A stretch of DNA of 64,000 nucleotides from Macrosoma leucophasiata (Eukaryota > Arthropoda > Insecta > Lepidoptera > Hedylidae), in the NCBI GenBank assembly GCA_036365455.1, contig JAWQUS010000016.1:16019001-16083000 (forward strand). Direction: 5' to 3'. The notes beneath the pieces are model-generated. The model saw only the letters and a program-made list of their open reading frames with translations, made no database searches and was not told the DNA's origin. Positions 1-11,870 of the stretch are shown here, one piece after another. Within the stretch, counting starts at the first letter, position 1. Every line of letters begins with the position of its first letter. The position numbers and the translations under genes were made by a program.

Positions 1-322
1 CAATATAACAAGAGAATGCTGGCCGCTCACGGCGGTCGACGGCCGGTCCCTTTCGCTTTTGCGGTTCACAAAAAACTGTGAAATTGAAATAAAACTATTT
101 TTACGGATTTATCTCGCGTATATTAAACTAAAATGATTTTTAAAATCAACCCGACGTTTCGGTCGCGTTTCAGCTTCCGTGGTCCCGGGCAGACGCTGGG
201 ACCGGGAAACTGTGAAAATTATTTATAAAATGTATATAGTATATATTTTTTCATGTGTGTATCCAGAATTATGAGTACTATTACCAGTTTTTTTGTAAGC
301 GTTCCCTTGACACCCTACATAA
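1..322. other. unassigned, probable old repeat fragment
   Basis: No gene seen. The stretch around 150-205 (cccgacgtttcgg...cttccgtggtcccggg) resembles dispersed repeat sequence often met in lepidopteran genomes, but I cannot define its ends or class. The rest is AT-rich with no coding or RNA signal. Confidence 0.3.
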
Positions 323-324
323 TA

Positions 325-1608
325 GGTTGGTGAAAAAGTCTTTTCGCATTATAGTACGTATGTATGAACTTGTAATAAAATCTCTTTGGCTGTAGTATTT
401 GTATCTGGCTGGTTTTGGTATCATTGAAAGTTAAAATTTTAAAGAACATAATTCCAAATTCAAATTAGGCAAATGTGTGATTTTCATTTGTTTTTCGTAC
501 TGTCAAGATGAGTGAATCTAATGAAGGAATTCGATACATTTTAAAATTTTGCTACAAAAAAGGTAAAAATGCAACGCAAGCCGCAAAAAAAATTGCGATG
601 TTTATGGACCTAGTGCAGTGTCTGTAAGAGTAGCAAAAATTTGGTTTAAGCGTTTTCAATCCGGAAATTTTGATGTCAAGGATGCACCTCGCTCTGGTCG
701 CTCTATTACGGATAAAATTGATGCCATTTTTGAAAAAGTGGAGCAAGATCGACATATCAGTAGTTCCGACATAGCTGAAGAATTGAGAATTGATCACAAA
801 ACAGTTTTGGCGCATTTGAAAAAAGCTGGGTACAAAAAAAAATCTCGATATTTGGGTACCTCACGAGCTTACTGAAAGAAACCTAATGAACCGTGAACTC
901 ATTTGTGATTCTTTATTACGACGTAATGAAACCGAATCATTTTTGAAGAAGCTGATAACTGGTGATGAAAATTGGATCACGTACGACAAGAACGTGCGAA
1001 AAAGGTCGTGGTCAAAGGCCGGTCAGGCTTCACAGACTGTGGCGAAACCCGGGTTAACTCGCAATAAGGTGATGTTGTGTGTGTGGTGGGATTGGAAGGG
1101 CATTATTCATTATGAGCTATTACCACCAGGCAGGACTATCGATTCTGAACTCTACTGCGAACAACTGATGAGATTAAAGCAAGAAGTTGAGAAAAAGCGG
1201 CCGGAATTGATCAACAGAAGGGGTGTGGTGTTTCATTATGATAACGCTAGACCTCACACATCTTTAGTCACTCGGCAAAAATTAAGAGAGTTTGGCTGGG
1301 AGGTGTTAATGCATCCGCCATATAGTCCTGACCTTGCACCTTCAGATTTCCACCTGTTTCGGTCTCTTCAGAATTCTTTATGCAATGTTAGGTTAACATC
1401 ACGAGAGGACTGCCAAATCCACTTGTCGCGGTATTTTGATGAGAAGTCCCAAAATTTTTATAGCAATGGGATCATGTCCCTACCTACAAGATGGCAAAAG
1501 GTTATCGAACAAAATGGTACATACATACTTTAGTTAAATTTAAATAAACTATATTAAAAAATGTTTTGAATTATCTTAAAAAATGCGAAGAAACTTTTTC
1601 CCCAACCT
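325..1608 (+). mobile_element. mariner DNA transposon, copy 1 (near full length, decayed)
   Basis: Terminal inverted repeats are visible: the left end starts GGTTGGTGAAAAAGTC and the right end is the complement of nearly the same sequence (ctttttccccaacc). TA dinucleotides sit just outside both ends (323-324 and 1609-1610), the normal Tc1/mariner target duplication. The interior encodes a recognisable DD34D mariner transposase broken by two frameshifts. Length (~1.28 kb) is normal for the superfamily. A close relative is at 58259-59447. Confidence 0.95.
508..1533 (+). pseudogene. mariner transposase, two compensating frameshifts
   Basis: Cut-and-paste transposase. The start is the ATG at 508 (protein begins MSESNEG), matching copy 2. 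A 1-base deletion near 590 (run of A before ttgcg) shifts the frame; a 1-base insertion at about 843 (aaatctcg versus aaactcg in copy 2) restores it, so the frame is open again to the stop at 1533. Family motifs: N-terminal helix-turn-helix (IWFKRFQSGNF), linker RSGR, then catalytic Asp in TGDEN, second Asp in HYDNARPH, third Asp in YSPDLAPSDFHLF. I count 34 residues between the second and third Asp, hence DD34D. The catalytic triad is intact but the protein cannot be made in one frame. Probably inactive, recently dead. Confidence 0.9.
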
Positions 1609-2118
1609 TATGTATACATATATTTTTATTTTTTCACACTCTTATTTTAAAAGGGGGGGGGGGAGGTGGATTGTGGTCTTTTATTTTACCACTTTGGATG
1701 GTATGTTATTAGCACTTACCAGAATAATAAATACCCATTATCCATTGAATTATTTTTCCGTACACACAAAAATGTATTAGGTAGATACGTATTGAAAATA
1801 TGTTCTTTTTTGTTGACATCACGGTTTCTATGTACGGAAGTATAGTTTTCGAACCCCAGGTTGTTATTGATAGTTTCTCCATAACTTAAAACGTGGCACA
1901 TTCCTTTTGCCGTACCGTGTGATAAATAATGCATTTGCATTGATTCATGGTGACCAAAAATGTTTTTAACGAAAAATTTATTGTTGCTGAAGAGTTCGAC
2001 TATCCCAACTCTTAGTAGGTACCTACTTTCCCTTCGGATATTAAAAACCGGTCAAGCACATGCCGGTCTATGAATAATGTAGGGTTTCGTTTCTCTGAGT
2101 ACCTACATTTAAAAAAAA
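1609..2118. other. unassigned AT-rich DNA
   Basis: Holds a run of G at 1651-1661 and, at 2046-2082, a scrap of the family E 3' end (ccggtcaagcacatgccgg...gtagggtttcg). No gene seen. Confidence 0.4.
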
Positions 2119-2356
2119 AACGTAACTTCACGCCGTCAATTTCCGAAGGGGTAGGCAGAGGTAAATGCATGTTGAAATCTCCGGGCACATTATCAAACTT
2201 CGAGGTACGGGGAAATTTCCAGAAAATGGAAAAATCCCAATAGAACCAGAGATAAAGGACTTCACACCATTATCTCTGATAACCCCCTACCCGGGAATCG
2301 AACCCAGGACCTCATCGTAGTAGTAGTGGCCTACTACCACTAGGCTACTGAGGCAG
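2119..2356 (-). repeat. tRNA-derived SINE (family B), internally deleted
   Basis: Read on the minus strand it starts with a tRNA-like head: box A TAGCCTAGTGG and box B GGTTCGATTCCC, both matching RNA polymerase III promoter consensus, and ends GGCGTGAAGTTACG. Compared with full copies (for example 36778-37091) about 75 bp are missing from the middle, around 2168. Confidence 0.85.
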
Positions 2357-2834
2357 TTTTTTTAGTTGGTCGAGTAATACTCGTAAAATTGTACTAAGTG
2401 TATAAATCTATCAATTAAACTACCTATTTATCTGAATCTGAAATGCTTTGAAGCCTCAGTTTTTTGTTTCAGCCAATTGTCCGATATTTGGCAATGCTTT
2501 TAAGAGAACTATCCAATGATACCTAATACCATAGGATGGGCGAGAAAAATATTATATCCTTTCTTCAAGTGTAACTCCCGGCAGCCTATTTTTTTTTTCA
2601 ATATATTATTTAACCTGTTTGTCAGCAAAGCTTCATGCCGAATTATAGCTTTCTAGAACCAATAGTCTCTGAGCTAACCTTCATGACTGTAGTCAAGAGA
2701 TCCGAGGGTGGAATTCGACATTTCTATTTGCAAATTGTTCAAGTAAATCCCATCCCATAAACTGACCTGTTCTTGGTAGATATTCAAAGGGCTTCTCTTC
2801 TTCCGCCTGGAAAATGCAATTACTCGAAGGCAAA
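2357..2834. other. unassigned
   Basis: No gene seen. 2625-2690 (cttcatgccgaattatagctttctag) looks like decayed LINE-type repeat sequence; the rest shows nothing I can name. Confidence 0.3.
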
Positions 2835-2960
2835 AAACGTAGAGCACCAAATATTTCTGTCTTTACGCATCTCTTGTGCTTCTTCGACATTCATTAATCC
2901 CTTCATAACATGTTCGCCGATTCCAAAGACTCTAAACCCACCTTCGGACTGTCCCCTATC
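2835..2960 (-). pseudogene. decayed LINE ORF2 C-terminal remnant
   Basis: The minus strand translates to a stretch like ...GEHVMKGLMNVEEAQEMRKDRNIWCST..., which aligns with the C-terminal tails of the better kept LINE pieces at 33405-33717 and 34291-34517 (RACMKRMMKIDEAREMCQDWDIWRST). Divergent and interrupted; an old insertion of the same or a sister LINE family. Confidence 0.6.
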
Positions 2961-2985
2961 GTATCAAAATGTAGATACCAATTGA

Positions 2986-3119
2986 GGTCTCAGGGGTGAC
3001 GACGCATCTACATTTTGACCTCAGTTCAGGTTTACGTGCAGGTGTGTATGGGCTGTAGTAATCAGAGTAACATCCATGTGAACTGCATGCTTGTTTGCCA
3101 CCTTCATTACGTTAAAAAA
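2986..3119 (+). repeat. family A repeat, 3' half
   Basis: Matches the distal half of family A (ggtctcaggggtg...gcatctacattttgacc...ctgcatgcttgtttgccacc...cattacgt). The 5' half with the hairpin is absent. Divergent, so an older copy. Confidence 0.75.
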
Positions 3120-3961
3120 CCGAAGGAGAAGACCTTATAAAAAAAGGTATAAGGCTTAAAATTGGTTGCTTTTAAATCAACGAAATTGCAATCGTTATGT
3201 TCACTGAACCAAACTGTCTCAAAAATGGCAAATGTTTGACGGATAAACGTTCCATAATCCCACGTTCAGATTTGGCCGGTCCAAATAGATTGAGCAAAAC
3301 ATTTCCGAATCCACAATTTTGTTCTCGAGTAAGACGAATAAATCAACGGACGACGAATAAATAGAATGGAAAGGGAAAAAGGTGTGTAAGCAGGGGTGAA
3401 TTTGGATAATTTACAGGTCGTTTGTCTTACATCCCCCGTTACATGATCGATGTCAGATCAGAAGAAAACATGAATGTTATTTTGTCAAACTCTGGTTTGT
3501 AGGTTAGGTCAAGTGAAAATGTGTTTACTGTTTTATTACTTGAATCGTCGACCAATGTGAGGTCAGGCACACAATATTGACAGAGACAAAGAAACGCTTC
3601 GATGTGTTTTTGATTTTCCCAATATAAACAAAGTAAACCTTTCCCTTGGATATGTGATGAGGGAAAAGAATTTTATTTTTCATCCTTTGTCGACATATGC
3701 TTTATACGAAGGATTCGTGAAATGTTGTATTTTTTTGCTTGTAGCTTCCATTTATTCTTTGGGCGGTTTCAGATTGACTTTGTTTTCAACTTATTATCAT
3801 ACATTGGTTGTCTTTGCCCGATATAATAAATAGTTTGCTATGCTCTTCATTTTGTAGTATCTCACAGAACGTGCAGTGTTTAATGTGGTGTTTTATAGCA
3901 TTTTACACAGAATACATTATTCAATAATTTCATTAAAAAAACACAAAAATTAATATCTTTC
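3120..3961. other. unassigned AT-rich DNA
   Basis: No coding, RNA or repeat signal that I can support. Confidence 0.4.
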
Positions 3962-4223
3962 TATTGGTGGTAGAGCTCCAGTGACGGAGCTCGCGGGCGT
4001 AGGCACCACCGCATTACCTAATGTACTTGCCGCTAAATGGTAGTGTTCAGCACTATCGTGTGTGTGTATTTCCGGCACAGAGGCATAACACCTTAGGGCT
4101 CAGGAGTGGGAACGCATCGGCATTTTGACTTCGGTTTTTGTGTGGGTGTCTATAGGCTGCAGTCATCACTTAACATCAATGTGAACTGCATGCTTGTTTG
4201 CCACTTTCATTACATTAAAAAAA
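3962..4223 (+). repeat. family A repeat
   Basis: Starts attggtggtagagctcc with the diagnostic hairpin (GAGCTCC/GGAGCTC around a 6-nt loop) and ends cattacat plus an A run. About 30 bp between cactatcgtg and tttccgg are deleted relative to other copies. The family reads like a poly(A)-tailed, non-autonomous retroelement of about 285 bp. Confidence 0.9.
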
Positions 4224-5946
4224 TCTAACATTTCAACGATGAGGACTTCTTAGATATTGAAATATGCTTGAAACTGGTGGAAACCAAGAGCGTCCATGAA
4301 AGTTCTATAAATTATTATAGTTCACGCATTTATGTTATGTTACTTTAAAATACAATGCCGCTGTTGAGAAAAAATTATATCGAACGGTATTAAACAATGT
4401 GTTCAAGAAAGAAACCGCAGACAATAGCCTCATACATTTACTAAATATATAGGTACGACTACTAAAATAAATTGGTTCGAAATAAAGTAATTTTAATCAG
4501 GAATGGTTGATATCATTTCAAGTTATAATACTTTACGTAAGGTGCTTTACTAAAATTCAAGTCAACATGCACTAAAATTTTCTGCATTCTGTATCGATCA
4601 AGGTATGAGTATCGGCACGGATCTCGAATGTTAATCTTCACTTGAACTGAATTATTGGGTCTTTTAAGGAGAAATCATATCAATACAATGATTGGTCTAT
4701 CGAGCGTTATACGCGCCTTTCAACGTATTTGCAAAACAATCCGCATTCGATAGAGTTGGACCAGCGTGAAAACTCCCTGCCAGTACCTAGTTAAATTTTG
4801 TCTAAATCGCAAATGTACATTATTATAAAAAAGTGAAAACTCGTAGAAGAACTTCTCTGTCGCTCATTATAACATTGCTCAGTCGTTTATAAGTTGCTGA
4901 CTTGCTTATAAGTGATTGGAAAAAGTGTTCTTAGAAATCTATCTTTTAATTTCCCTGCTACCATTATCGATAACGAAATAAACACTTGAAATCTTCAAAA
5001 AGGTTTGTACCAATCGTTTCCTTGCGCGACATCGAGTTCAGAATTTATGATTAAAATGTTTTCGATCCTGTTGTTCATCACGTTCCTTAATATCACCAGC
5101 TCCGATAATTTAAAGGCATACACAGCTCTTAAATACGATAAAAACTCTTCATTATAATCAAGAATCAAGGTTTACAAATATTAGAACAGGCTTTACAAAC
5201 AAAAAAGTCATAAAATAAATTGTTAACATGTCCCACGGCAAATAATCGTGTACAAAATACCGGGTTCGATAAAATTAGGGAACAAATTGATTTAATTAAC
5301 GAAAAAACTCATCGATACAGGACGGTATTGAATTCCAAATGTATTTATTTAGGACTGCCCCTAATATACTATATTCGGTGGGATCAGTATTGAATCTGTA
5401 GCGTTGGTATCCTTGTTGGTAAAAATGTCATGACTTAATGAATTCGCAGTTTGTCGGATTACCTTTTTTTCAATGTCATAAAAAAGGGTCACGTTCGTGT
5501 TTGTTGCTTTTAATTCTTAATGTGACGTCAACAGCCTGAGTATTGAATACAAATAATTCAATGCTATTTGTACTTATCTATGAATTGTACCTACCTACTT
5601 CGAAAAAATCGGCCAAGCGCATTGAGCTACGTGCAATGTAGGATTCCGTTTGTCAGTACATTTTATAAGATGATCGACTTTTACTCGTAAACTTGTAAAG
5701 CTTTCTTAGTTGTGATGTATACGGAATGTGAACTTCGATGAATATTTGGGTTAAATATTCAAACATTTTAATCATATCAAAATGATAGCCACAATCGTCG
5801 CGGTGTTCAACCTACATTTACTTTTGTGTTGTTTTTGGTTAAACAAAAATGTCACTCTTTATTGTCATACCTATTCGACTTTATATCATATGAAATGATG
5901 GTCGTTGTCAGAATTTAATTTTGTTAATTCCAGTAAAAGAGATGTA
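4224..5946. other. unassigned, one of the larger repeat-poor stretches
   Basis: No gene seen. 5605-5650 has a scrap of the family E 3' end (ggccaagcgcattgagc...gtaggattccg). Otherwise AT-rich sequence without recognisable signals. Confidence 0.4.
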
Positions 5947-6229
5947 TTTTTTTTATGTAATGGAAGTGGTAAACAAGCTTGCAGTTCACATTGATGTTAA
6001 GTGATGACTGCAGCCTATAGACACCCGCACAAAGACCAAGGTCAAAATGCAGATGCGTTACCACTCCTGAGGCCTAAGGTGTTATGCCTCTGTGCCGGAA
6101 ATTACAGGTCCATACATTATCACCTCACCGGAACACGATAGTGCTGAACACTACCATTTAGCGGCAAGTATATTAGGTAATGCAGTGCCTACGCCCGCGA
6201 GCTCCGTCACTAGAGCTCTAGCACCAGTA
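5947..6229 (-). repeat. family A repeat, left member of an inverted pair
   Basis: Full-length copy in reverse (T run, atgtaatggaagtgg... to ...gagctctagcaccagtaa). Flanked by a likely target-site duplication, aaaagagat, at about 5936-5944 and again just after the end at about 6230. The T run beside one copy of the duplication fits insertion by target-primed reverse transcription. Confidence 0.9.
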
Positions 6230-6366
6230 AAAAGAGATAGATTACAATGTTACAATGTTAACGTATCGGTATTGACATTTTTATCAGGATGTCTATAGGC
6301 TACAGAATTTCGAACAATCTTCGATCAGGATAACTAATTTTATGTTTAACTACTTATGGTTAATGT
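6230..6366. repeat. 137 bp spacer shared with 29139-29271
   Basis: This spacer between two head-to-head family A copies recurs, reverse-complemented, between the two A copies near 29.2 kb (ttagttatcctgatcgaag / cttcgatcaggataactaa). The whole block therefore duplicated or moved as a unit. Confidence 0.8.
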
Positions 6367-6635
6367 TACTGGTGGTAGAGCCCCAGTGACGGAGCTCGAG
6401 AGCGTAGGCACCACCGCATTACCTAATATACTTTCCGCTAAATGGTAGTGTTTATCACTATCGTGTTCCGGTCAGGTGGTAATGTACGGCCCTGTAATTT
6501 CCGGCACAGAGACATAACACCTTAGGCCTCAGGAGTGGTAACGCATCTGCATTTTGACCTTGGTCTTTGTGTGGGTGTCTACAGGCTGCAGTCATTACTT
6601 AACATCAATGTGAGCTGTATGCTTGTTTGCCACTT
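6367..6635 (+). repeat. family A repeat, right member of an inverted pair
   Basis: Starts tactggtggtagagcccc; the CCCC variant is shared with the 28853-29138 copy, supporting common descent of the two blocks. Lacks the last ~15 bp and A tail (stops at tttgccactt). Confidence 0.9.
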
Positions 6636-7177
6636 AGGTATATCCATCTATATCTCATGGTTCTGTTGTCGCTGGGTACATCACATAAAAAAAAGTGGAG
6701 GATAATTCTTGTAGTAGATGAGCAATATTTCTTGTTGGGTACTATATTTTTTTTTATACAGATAAACAATTTTCAAACTATACCTGTACATAATGTTAGT
6801 AAAATTTGATAAAGTATTAATATTAACTTATTTTCCGCTTCTTGAAGTGGTAAGACTTGGGTTATCGGTCTGGTGAATTCTGTAGGAGAAACGCCTACAT
6901 TTCTAATATATTATATAGTAGGTACTTATTGGACTGTTCAATCCCAAAAATCTCATGGATTACAATATTTGTGCTATATATTACAAAATATTTCGAAAGA
7001 GTAAACATCAAAAGATTTCTTCAGCTAGTAAACATTAAGAAGCCGAATGTAGATCGGCCGACATTGAGATGGCAAGTGAAGTAGGAGAACGATAACAATA
7101 TAATCTTTCCTTTGACGTTCAAAACTTAAACCATCACTGGGTTTAGGGTTCCGTATGTCTTTGTTTGTTTTGTGAAG
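6636..7177. other. unassigned
   Basis: Short AT-rich ORFs only; none has codon use or motifs suggesting a gene. Confidence 0.4.
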
Positions 7178-7240
7178 CGCGCATGGCCCCGCGGCTGGCG
7201 TAGATCGCTAGCAATCTACTCGGTTAAGCGATACGGGTGT
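7178..7240 (+). repeat. fragment of a repeat with 5S-like motif
   Basis: gcgcgcatggccc...gcaatctactcggttaagcgatacg matches the start of the LINE-tail repeat at 45975-46100, where the 5S rRNA-like part continues. Confidence 0.5.
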
Positions 7241-7263
7241 GTGATGGGGTGTTTTCATATTAC

Positions 7264-7690
7264 AAATAGACACTCCAATTTTATTCATTTGTATAGATTT
7301 ATTACGGAAAGGTAATATACAACATAAGACCTAAAACTTCTGTGAAAATTTTAAGCGTCTACTTGCTACCGTTATTACTATCGAGCAAAAAAATATGCGA
7401 AAAAAAAATACGTTTATTGTATGCCCCCTTGGACCCCTTAACATTTTCATTTTCTTATTTTTACATGATATGTTCTTATTATTTTCTTATTTTTAGTTAT
7501 TAATTTTGTCTTAAAAGCGGTATCAGAAATACATTATTTGTGAAAATATTAGCTTTCTAGCTATCACAATTTATGAGATACAGGCTGGTGACAGACTGAC
7601 GGACGGACGGACAGACAGACAGACGGACAGCGGAGGATTAGTAATCCATGGGGTCCGTTTTTACCTTTTAGGTACGAAACCCCCCAAAAG
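7264..7690 (-). repeat. family E-related dispersed repeat
   Basis: Shares, in opposite orientation, the segments aaaattttaagcgtctac and atcacaatttatgagataca with 61344-61695, and carries a GACG/GACA tetranucleotide array (7594-7630). Class uncertain; probably the 3' region of a LINE or a derived non-autonomous element. Confidence 0.5.
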
Positions 7691-8146
7691 ATAAAACTAA
7701 AGTCAGCATAGCTTAAAAATATTCGATATGATTCTTTAAATTGATATTACTTTTTTATTTCTGAACCGATTCACATGAAACACACTCTAAATGTTAAGTG
7801 AAACTTACCAAAATACGATATATGTGTGAAAACCGCAAATCGAATAAGCCGTTTCTGATATTAGCGTGCACAAACACACAGACAAACAGACATTTTTCCG
7901 GGATAAAAGTACCCAGTGTTGTGCGCCAAAGGTTAAAGTATAATCATACCAAGTTTCATTGTAATCGGACCGGTAGTTTTTCTGTGATGTTTGAACAAAT
8001 AGACAGACAGACAGACAGACAGACAAAAAATTTTCTACTCACACATTTGGCTTCGGTATCGATCTAGTAACATCCCCTGGTATTTATTTTTTCAATATTT
8101 TTAATGTACAGAATTTACACTTCTTCAGTTTTATTATAAGTATAGA
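7691..8146. repeat. probable decayed Helitron- or LINE-type repeat
   Basis: Carries phrases common to lepidopteran dispersed repeats (tttctgaaccgattcacatg, ccgggataaaag, agtttcattgtaatcgg) and an AGAC array at 7999-8023. Ends were not defined. Confidence 0.35.
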
Positions 8147-8462
8147 TTAGCTGTGCCCGCGACTTCGCCCGCGTTAGAATGTATGATTGTTCAGTATCTA
8201 CCCGGACGAAGTCGTGGGCGCAGCTTGTATAAAAGTAGCCTAAGTTATTTCTTGTTACATAATCTGTCTGCCAGTGAAAGTCCCGTCAAAATCGGTCCAG
8301 CCGTTCCCAAGATTAGCCCCGCCAAACAGACAGACAGACAGACAAAAATTGAGAAAAATATTGTTTTGGTATATGTACCGTGTATACATACATATGCATC
8401 TAGTAAAATGCGGTTATTTTTATATTACAAACAGACACACCAATTTTATTTATCTGTATAGA
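8147..8462 (-). mobile_element. non-autonomous Helitron, 316 bp
   Basis: On the minus strand it begins TCTATACAGATAAAT preceded by A, and ends in a GC-rich hairpin (CGAAGTCGCGGGCACAG) followed by CTAA and then T: the A|TC...CTRR|T signature of Helitrons. No target duplication, as expected. Contains an AGAC/TCTG array. Sister copies: 45650-45945, 51370-51682 and the partial at 63885-64000. Confidence 0.8.
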
Positions 8463-8916
8463 TGTATAGATGCTCGTATATGAATAATTGCAAATGCTGT
8501 GACCAAATGAAGATGAAATACAAAAGTTATTTAGAATTTGGTAAATAGTTCATAAACTATTGTAAGCATTTACTATTTTGTAATAAACTACCTACACTGT
8601 AAGCATTTCATGTGTGGGTAAACACATGATTTTATCACAAAGCTTTCATATTCCTATAACAGCCGCTAATGTAATGGTTCATAATATATTGACCGGCCAA
8701 CAGCTTTTGTCCTCCTTTGTATGAGATTTATAGTCATAAAGCCTGTTATGTGCGTTATTATTTTTGATATATATCGAAAATTCTACACGTATCTCGTAAG
8801 ATTACGTGACGATATTGTAAGTTGCTGTACGGCCTTCGTTTTGACGTATAGTTTATCACACTGGTAGCAAAGATTCGGCCGGATTACTCTGGAATACAAA
8901 ACGTCACGTGATGTTA
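8463..8916. other. unassigned
   Basis: AT-rich sequence; no gene or repeat signal supported. Confidence 0.4.
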
Positions 8917-9160
8917 CAGTTCACATAGATATAAGTGATAACTGCAGCCTATAGACGAAAACAAAAGACCCGAGGTCAAAATGCAGATGCGTTACTACCC
9001 CTGAGACCTCAGTTGTTATCACTATGTGATAGTTATAACGGGGCCATATATTACTATCTAACCGAAACACGATAGTACTGAACACTACCGTTTGGCAGCA
9101 GAGATATAAGATTAAGTATTGCGGTGGTGCCCTCGAGCTCCTATTACACTGGAACTCAGC
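8917..9160 (-). repeat. family A repeat, older subfamily
   Basis: Carries old-subfamily states (gatagttataacggggccat, tttggcagcagag) and a broken hairpin. Both ends eroded. Confidence 0.75.
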
Positions 9161-9357
9161 TCTTGACTGACTCAGAAAAATTATAAGAGTGAATTTTTAC
9201 GATGCGCGCGCACACCGACATATAAAAGCGATAGCCTGAAGTTAGTTGCTAAACAGATAAAAGCAACAGTCTGAAGTTAGTTTTATTACTGGTATATTGA
9301 ATTGTTACGCTAAAGAAGTATAACTTCTTACGTGCGTACATAACACATACTGTTTTT
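9161..9357. other. short imperfect tandem repeat region
   Basis: ataaaagcgatagcctgaagttag at about 9222 is followed by a second, similar unit (ataaaagcaacagtctgaag) at about 9257. Nothing else seen. Confidence 0.4.
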
Positions 9358-9875
9358 AGGGTTCCGTAGTAAACAAGGAACCTTTATAGTTTCGCCATGT
9401 CCGTCTGTCCGTCTGTCTGTCTGTCTGTCTGCCTGTCTATCCGTCCGCGGTTTAGACCAAAAACTACAAGTACTAGAGACATGAAATTTGGCACAAATAT
9501 ACATCTTTATTACGCCGACAAAGTGGTAGAATAAAAACATGTCATTTTTTTTATTTAGGGTATCTCCCCTACATGTATTTTTTTTTCCTTTGTTATATAG
9601 TGTTGGATAGGTCTTTTAAAAACGGTTAGGGGTGTGCTAATATCACTTTTCTATTTAGTTAACGGTTTGTGACTTATTATGCTTTAAAGTGCCAATTTTC
9701 GTTAGAGTCAAGTGGCTTTACAAGTTTGCGAGAAATAGTCGACCAAATGTATTTGACTCGAAAATTTCGATAAACTCCATTGAAAATATTTATTTATTTT
9801 TTCATTACACCTCTTACTCTGTAACCACGGAACCCTACATTGCGCGTGGTCGGATACGCACTTGACTGGTTTTTT
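9358..9875 (+). repeat. family E repeat (GGGTTCCGTAG type), near complete
   Basis: Begins agggttccgtagtaaacaag, has a TCTG array (9405-9440), then tttggcacaaatatacatc and gtggtagaataaaaacatg, and ends ttgactggtttttt. The same order is found at 40615-41212 and, interrupted, at 54067-54640. No coding potential; likely the tail of a LINE or a non-autonomous derivative. Confidence 0.7.
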
Positions 9876-11284
9876 TAATAAAGAAAACCCTTCGTCCCTC
9901 AACACGCACGTCACCACATGACCATTTTTTTCAATCCCCTTTAAAACCAAAACAAGCATATCCTAATGCATTTTTTGTATTAATAGTTAACTAACAAAAC
10001 TAGTAGGGATTAGGGATGGGGTATAAATTGAAAATGATTACGAAGTAACGTGCTACAACCGTGACGTGCCGTGTAGGGTCACTAGTTTAATGGTCAACGT
10101 TTAATGGGGTAGCGATGCGTGGGGTTTTATCGATAACATAGCAGAAGCGAACATGGTTTAGAAGTATCGATATTAGGTAGCAAGAAAAATTATTGTCTCG
10201 AAATAATTGTACTGTTATCATGCATTTATTTGTTGGTAATTAAATATTATAAAACCACCACATTACTTAATCTACTTTTTACGGGTACCTAAATAAAAAT
10301 CAATGCTTATGAGTGAAAACCAGTCAAGTGCATGTCGGGCCACGCGCAGTGTAGGGTTCCGTAGTTTTTAGGTTTGATTAATGCAATGAAAAAAAATAAT
10401 ATTTTCTATAAAGTTGTTCTTAAAGGAGAATGACCAAAAGCCGCCTTGATTGCGTCTTAACAAATTGTATGTAGAAAATTGTTTTTTAATTTATATTTCA
10501 CTCACATTTTTTCACGTTAAAACGAATGGGCATTAACAAGATGTTTTTAAAAAGTTAATAAATTATTTTGTAGTGAACTGTCAATCACAGACCAATAGCC
10601 AAGCTGCCAATGTCAACACCATTGCATTATTTACTTTTTTGCAATGGACACTGGTCATTTTAGGATCTTTATGACTTTGTTGAAATAAAATCGATTTCAA
10701 CCATCGATTGCCTTATTATCGATATTCAACGGAACAATATTCATGTTTACTATTTGTCTTGTATAATCACTAGGTATCGAGTGGATACAATTTGTACAGT
10801 AGCTAAGTTTTGACTTAGCTCAAATTCATCATATAAATGTCTCACTTTTTATCATCATGAAGCGGCAAATAGAAAAACAGTTTGCATTGATGGTAAGTGA
10901 ATATATAGCATAAAAACACCCACATGAAAACCAGATATTTATTAATTAATTGTTAAGTATTTAATGTTTGTCTGGTATTACTACCTAAAGAAGAATCATG
11001 ACTTCGCCATGCGGCTATACTATCATACTGAATGTTGGTAAAACAGCTAAGATGCTACACAATACCTTAAAATAGTCTTCACTTATTTTTGTAACCTCTG
11101 GCAGGTACACCACACAAAACTTAACCTTAAGATAACCAAAAGTTCGTGATACAGTTTTTTAAAAACTCCTATTGATACTTTTTTCTTTTTTGCGCACGCA
11201 TTACCTACGATATTGCCTATATTTGCGAGTAATCTCATCGAGACGCAAGAAGGGCGAACTCTCATACAAAATTGGTCAATCTCC
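9876..11284. other. unassigned
   Basis: No gene seen. 10318-10370 is a scrap of the family E end (ccagtcaagtgcatgtcgggcc...gtagggttccg). 10857-10925 may be a very decayed minus-strand family A copy (gcagtttgcattgatggtaag), not secure. Confidence 0.4.
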
Positions 11285-11455
11285 TTTCGAGTATTACATT
11301 TGGTCGACTATTACTAGCAATAATAGTCGACCAAATTAAGCCAACTTAAGTGTGATAGTTTTTCTTTTAATCTCGTTGTATGTAGCTACATGGACACACA
11401 GGCAGGACATGGCGAAACTATAAGGGTTCCTTGTTTACTACGGAACCCTTAAAAT
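11285..11455 (-). repeat. family E repeat, fragments of both ends
   Basis: Reverse copy: gagtattacatttggtcgac and the cacttaagttggctt region join directly to gttccttgtttactacgg, so the middle, including the TCTG array, is lost. Confidence 0.6.
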
Positions 11456-11870
11456 GGGAGATAAAACTTTGTATAGGTATTACAAATTCCACGCGAGGGA
11501 AATCGCAGGCTAAAGCTTATATTTGCATATAATCATAGTTATATTCTTGTTTGTATTACATAATTTACATAATGCTGATGTTATTAATACGATTTATTTA
11601 GACCAATAAATCTGTATGTACATTTTGAGTTCGCTACTGAGTTAACGATAAACTCGCTCATCCCTATAATTGGGAGGGTTGTACTGTCGTCCTTCTGAGT
11701 TATTATGATATAGTGCTTCGTGACGTTATGACACTGACATTGTAATGAAATAGTATTCTTGTTCGTATTTAAAAAAGCATTCTTTCATTGCAATATTGCA
11801 TGCGATCAAATTATAAGGATTTAGGGCTCCCACACATAACTGCGAATTCTTAATTTTAAACTTATTTTTT
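11456..11870. other. unassigned
   Basis: No gene or defined repeat. Confidence 0.4.

Noticed and set aside
7594..8030. CRISPR-like or regulatory array of GACA units
   Set aside because: Simple tetranucleotide microsatellites inside dispersed repeats; no spacers.
8147..8462. RTE-type LINE tail
   Set aside because: Such sequences are often read as LINE tails, but A|TC start, hairpin and CTAA|T end on the other strand fit a Helitron better and recur in sister copies.
10857..10925. Another family A copy
   Set aside because: Only scattered matches (gcaaata, cagtttgcattgatg, cacccacat); too decayed to support.
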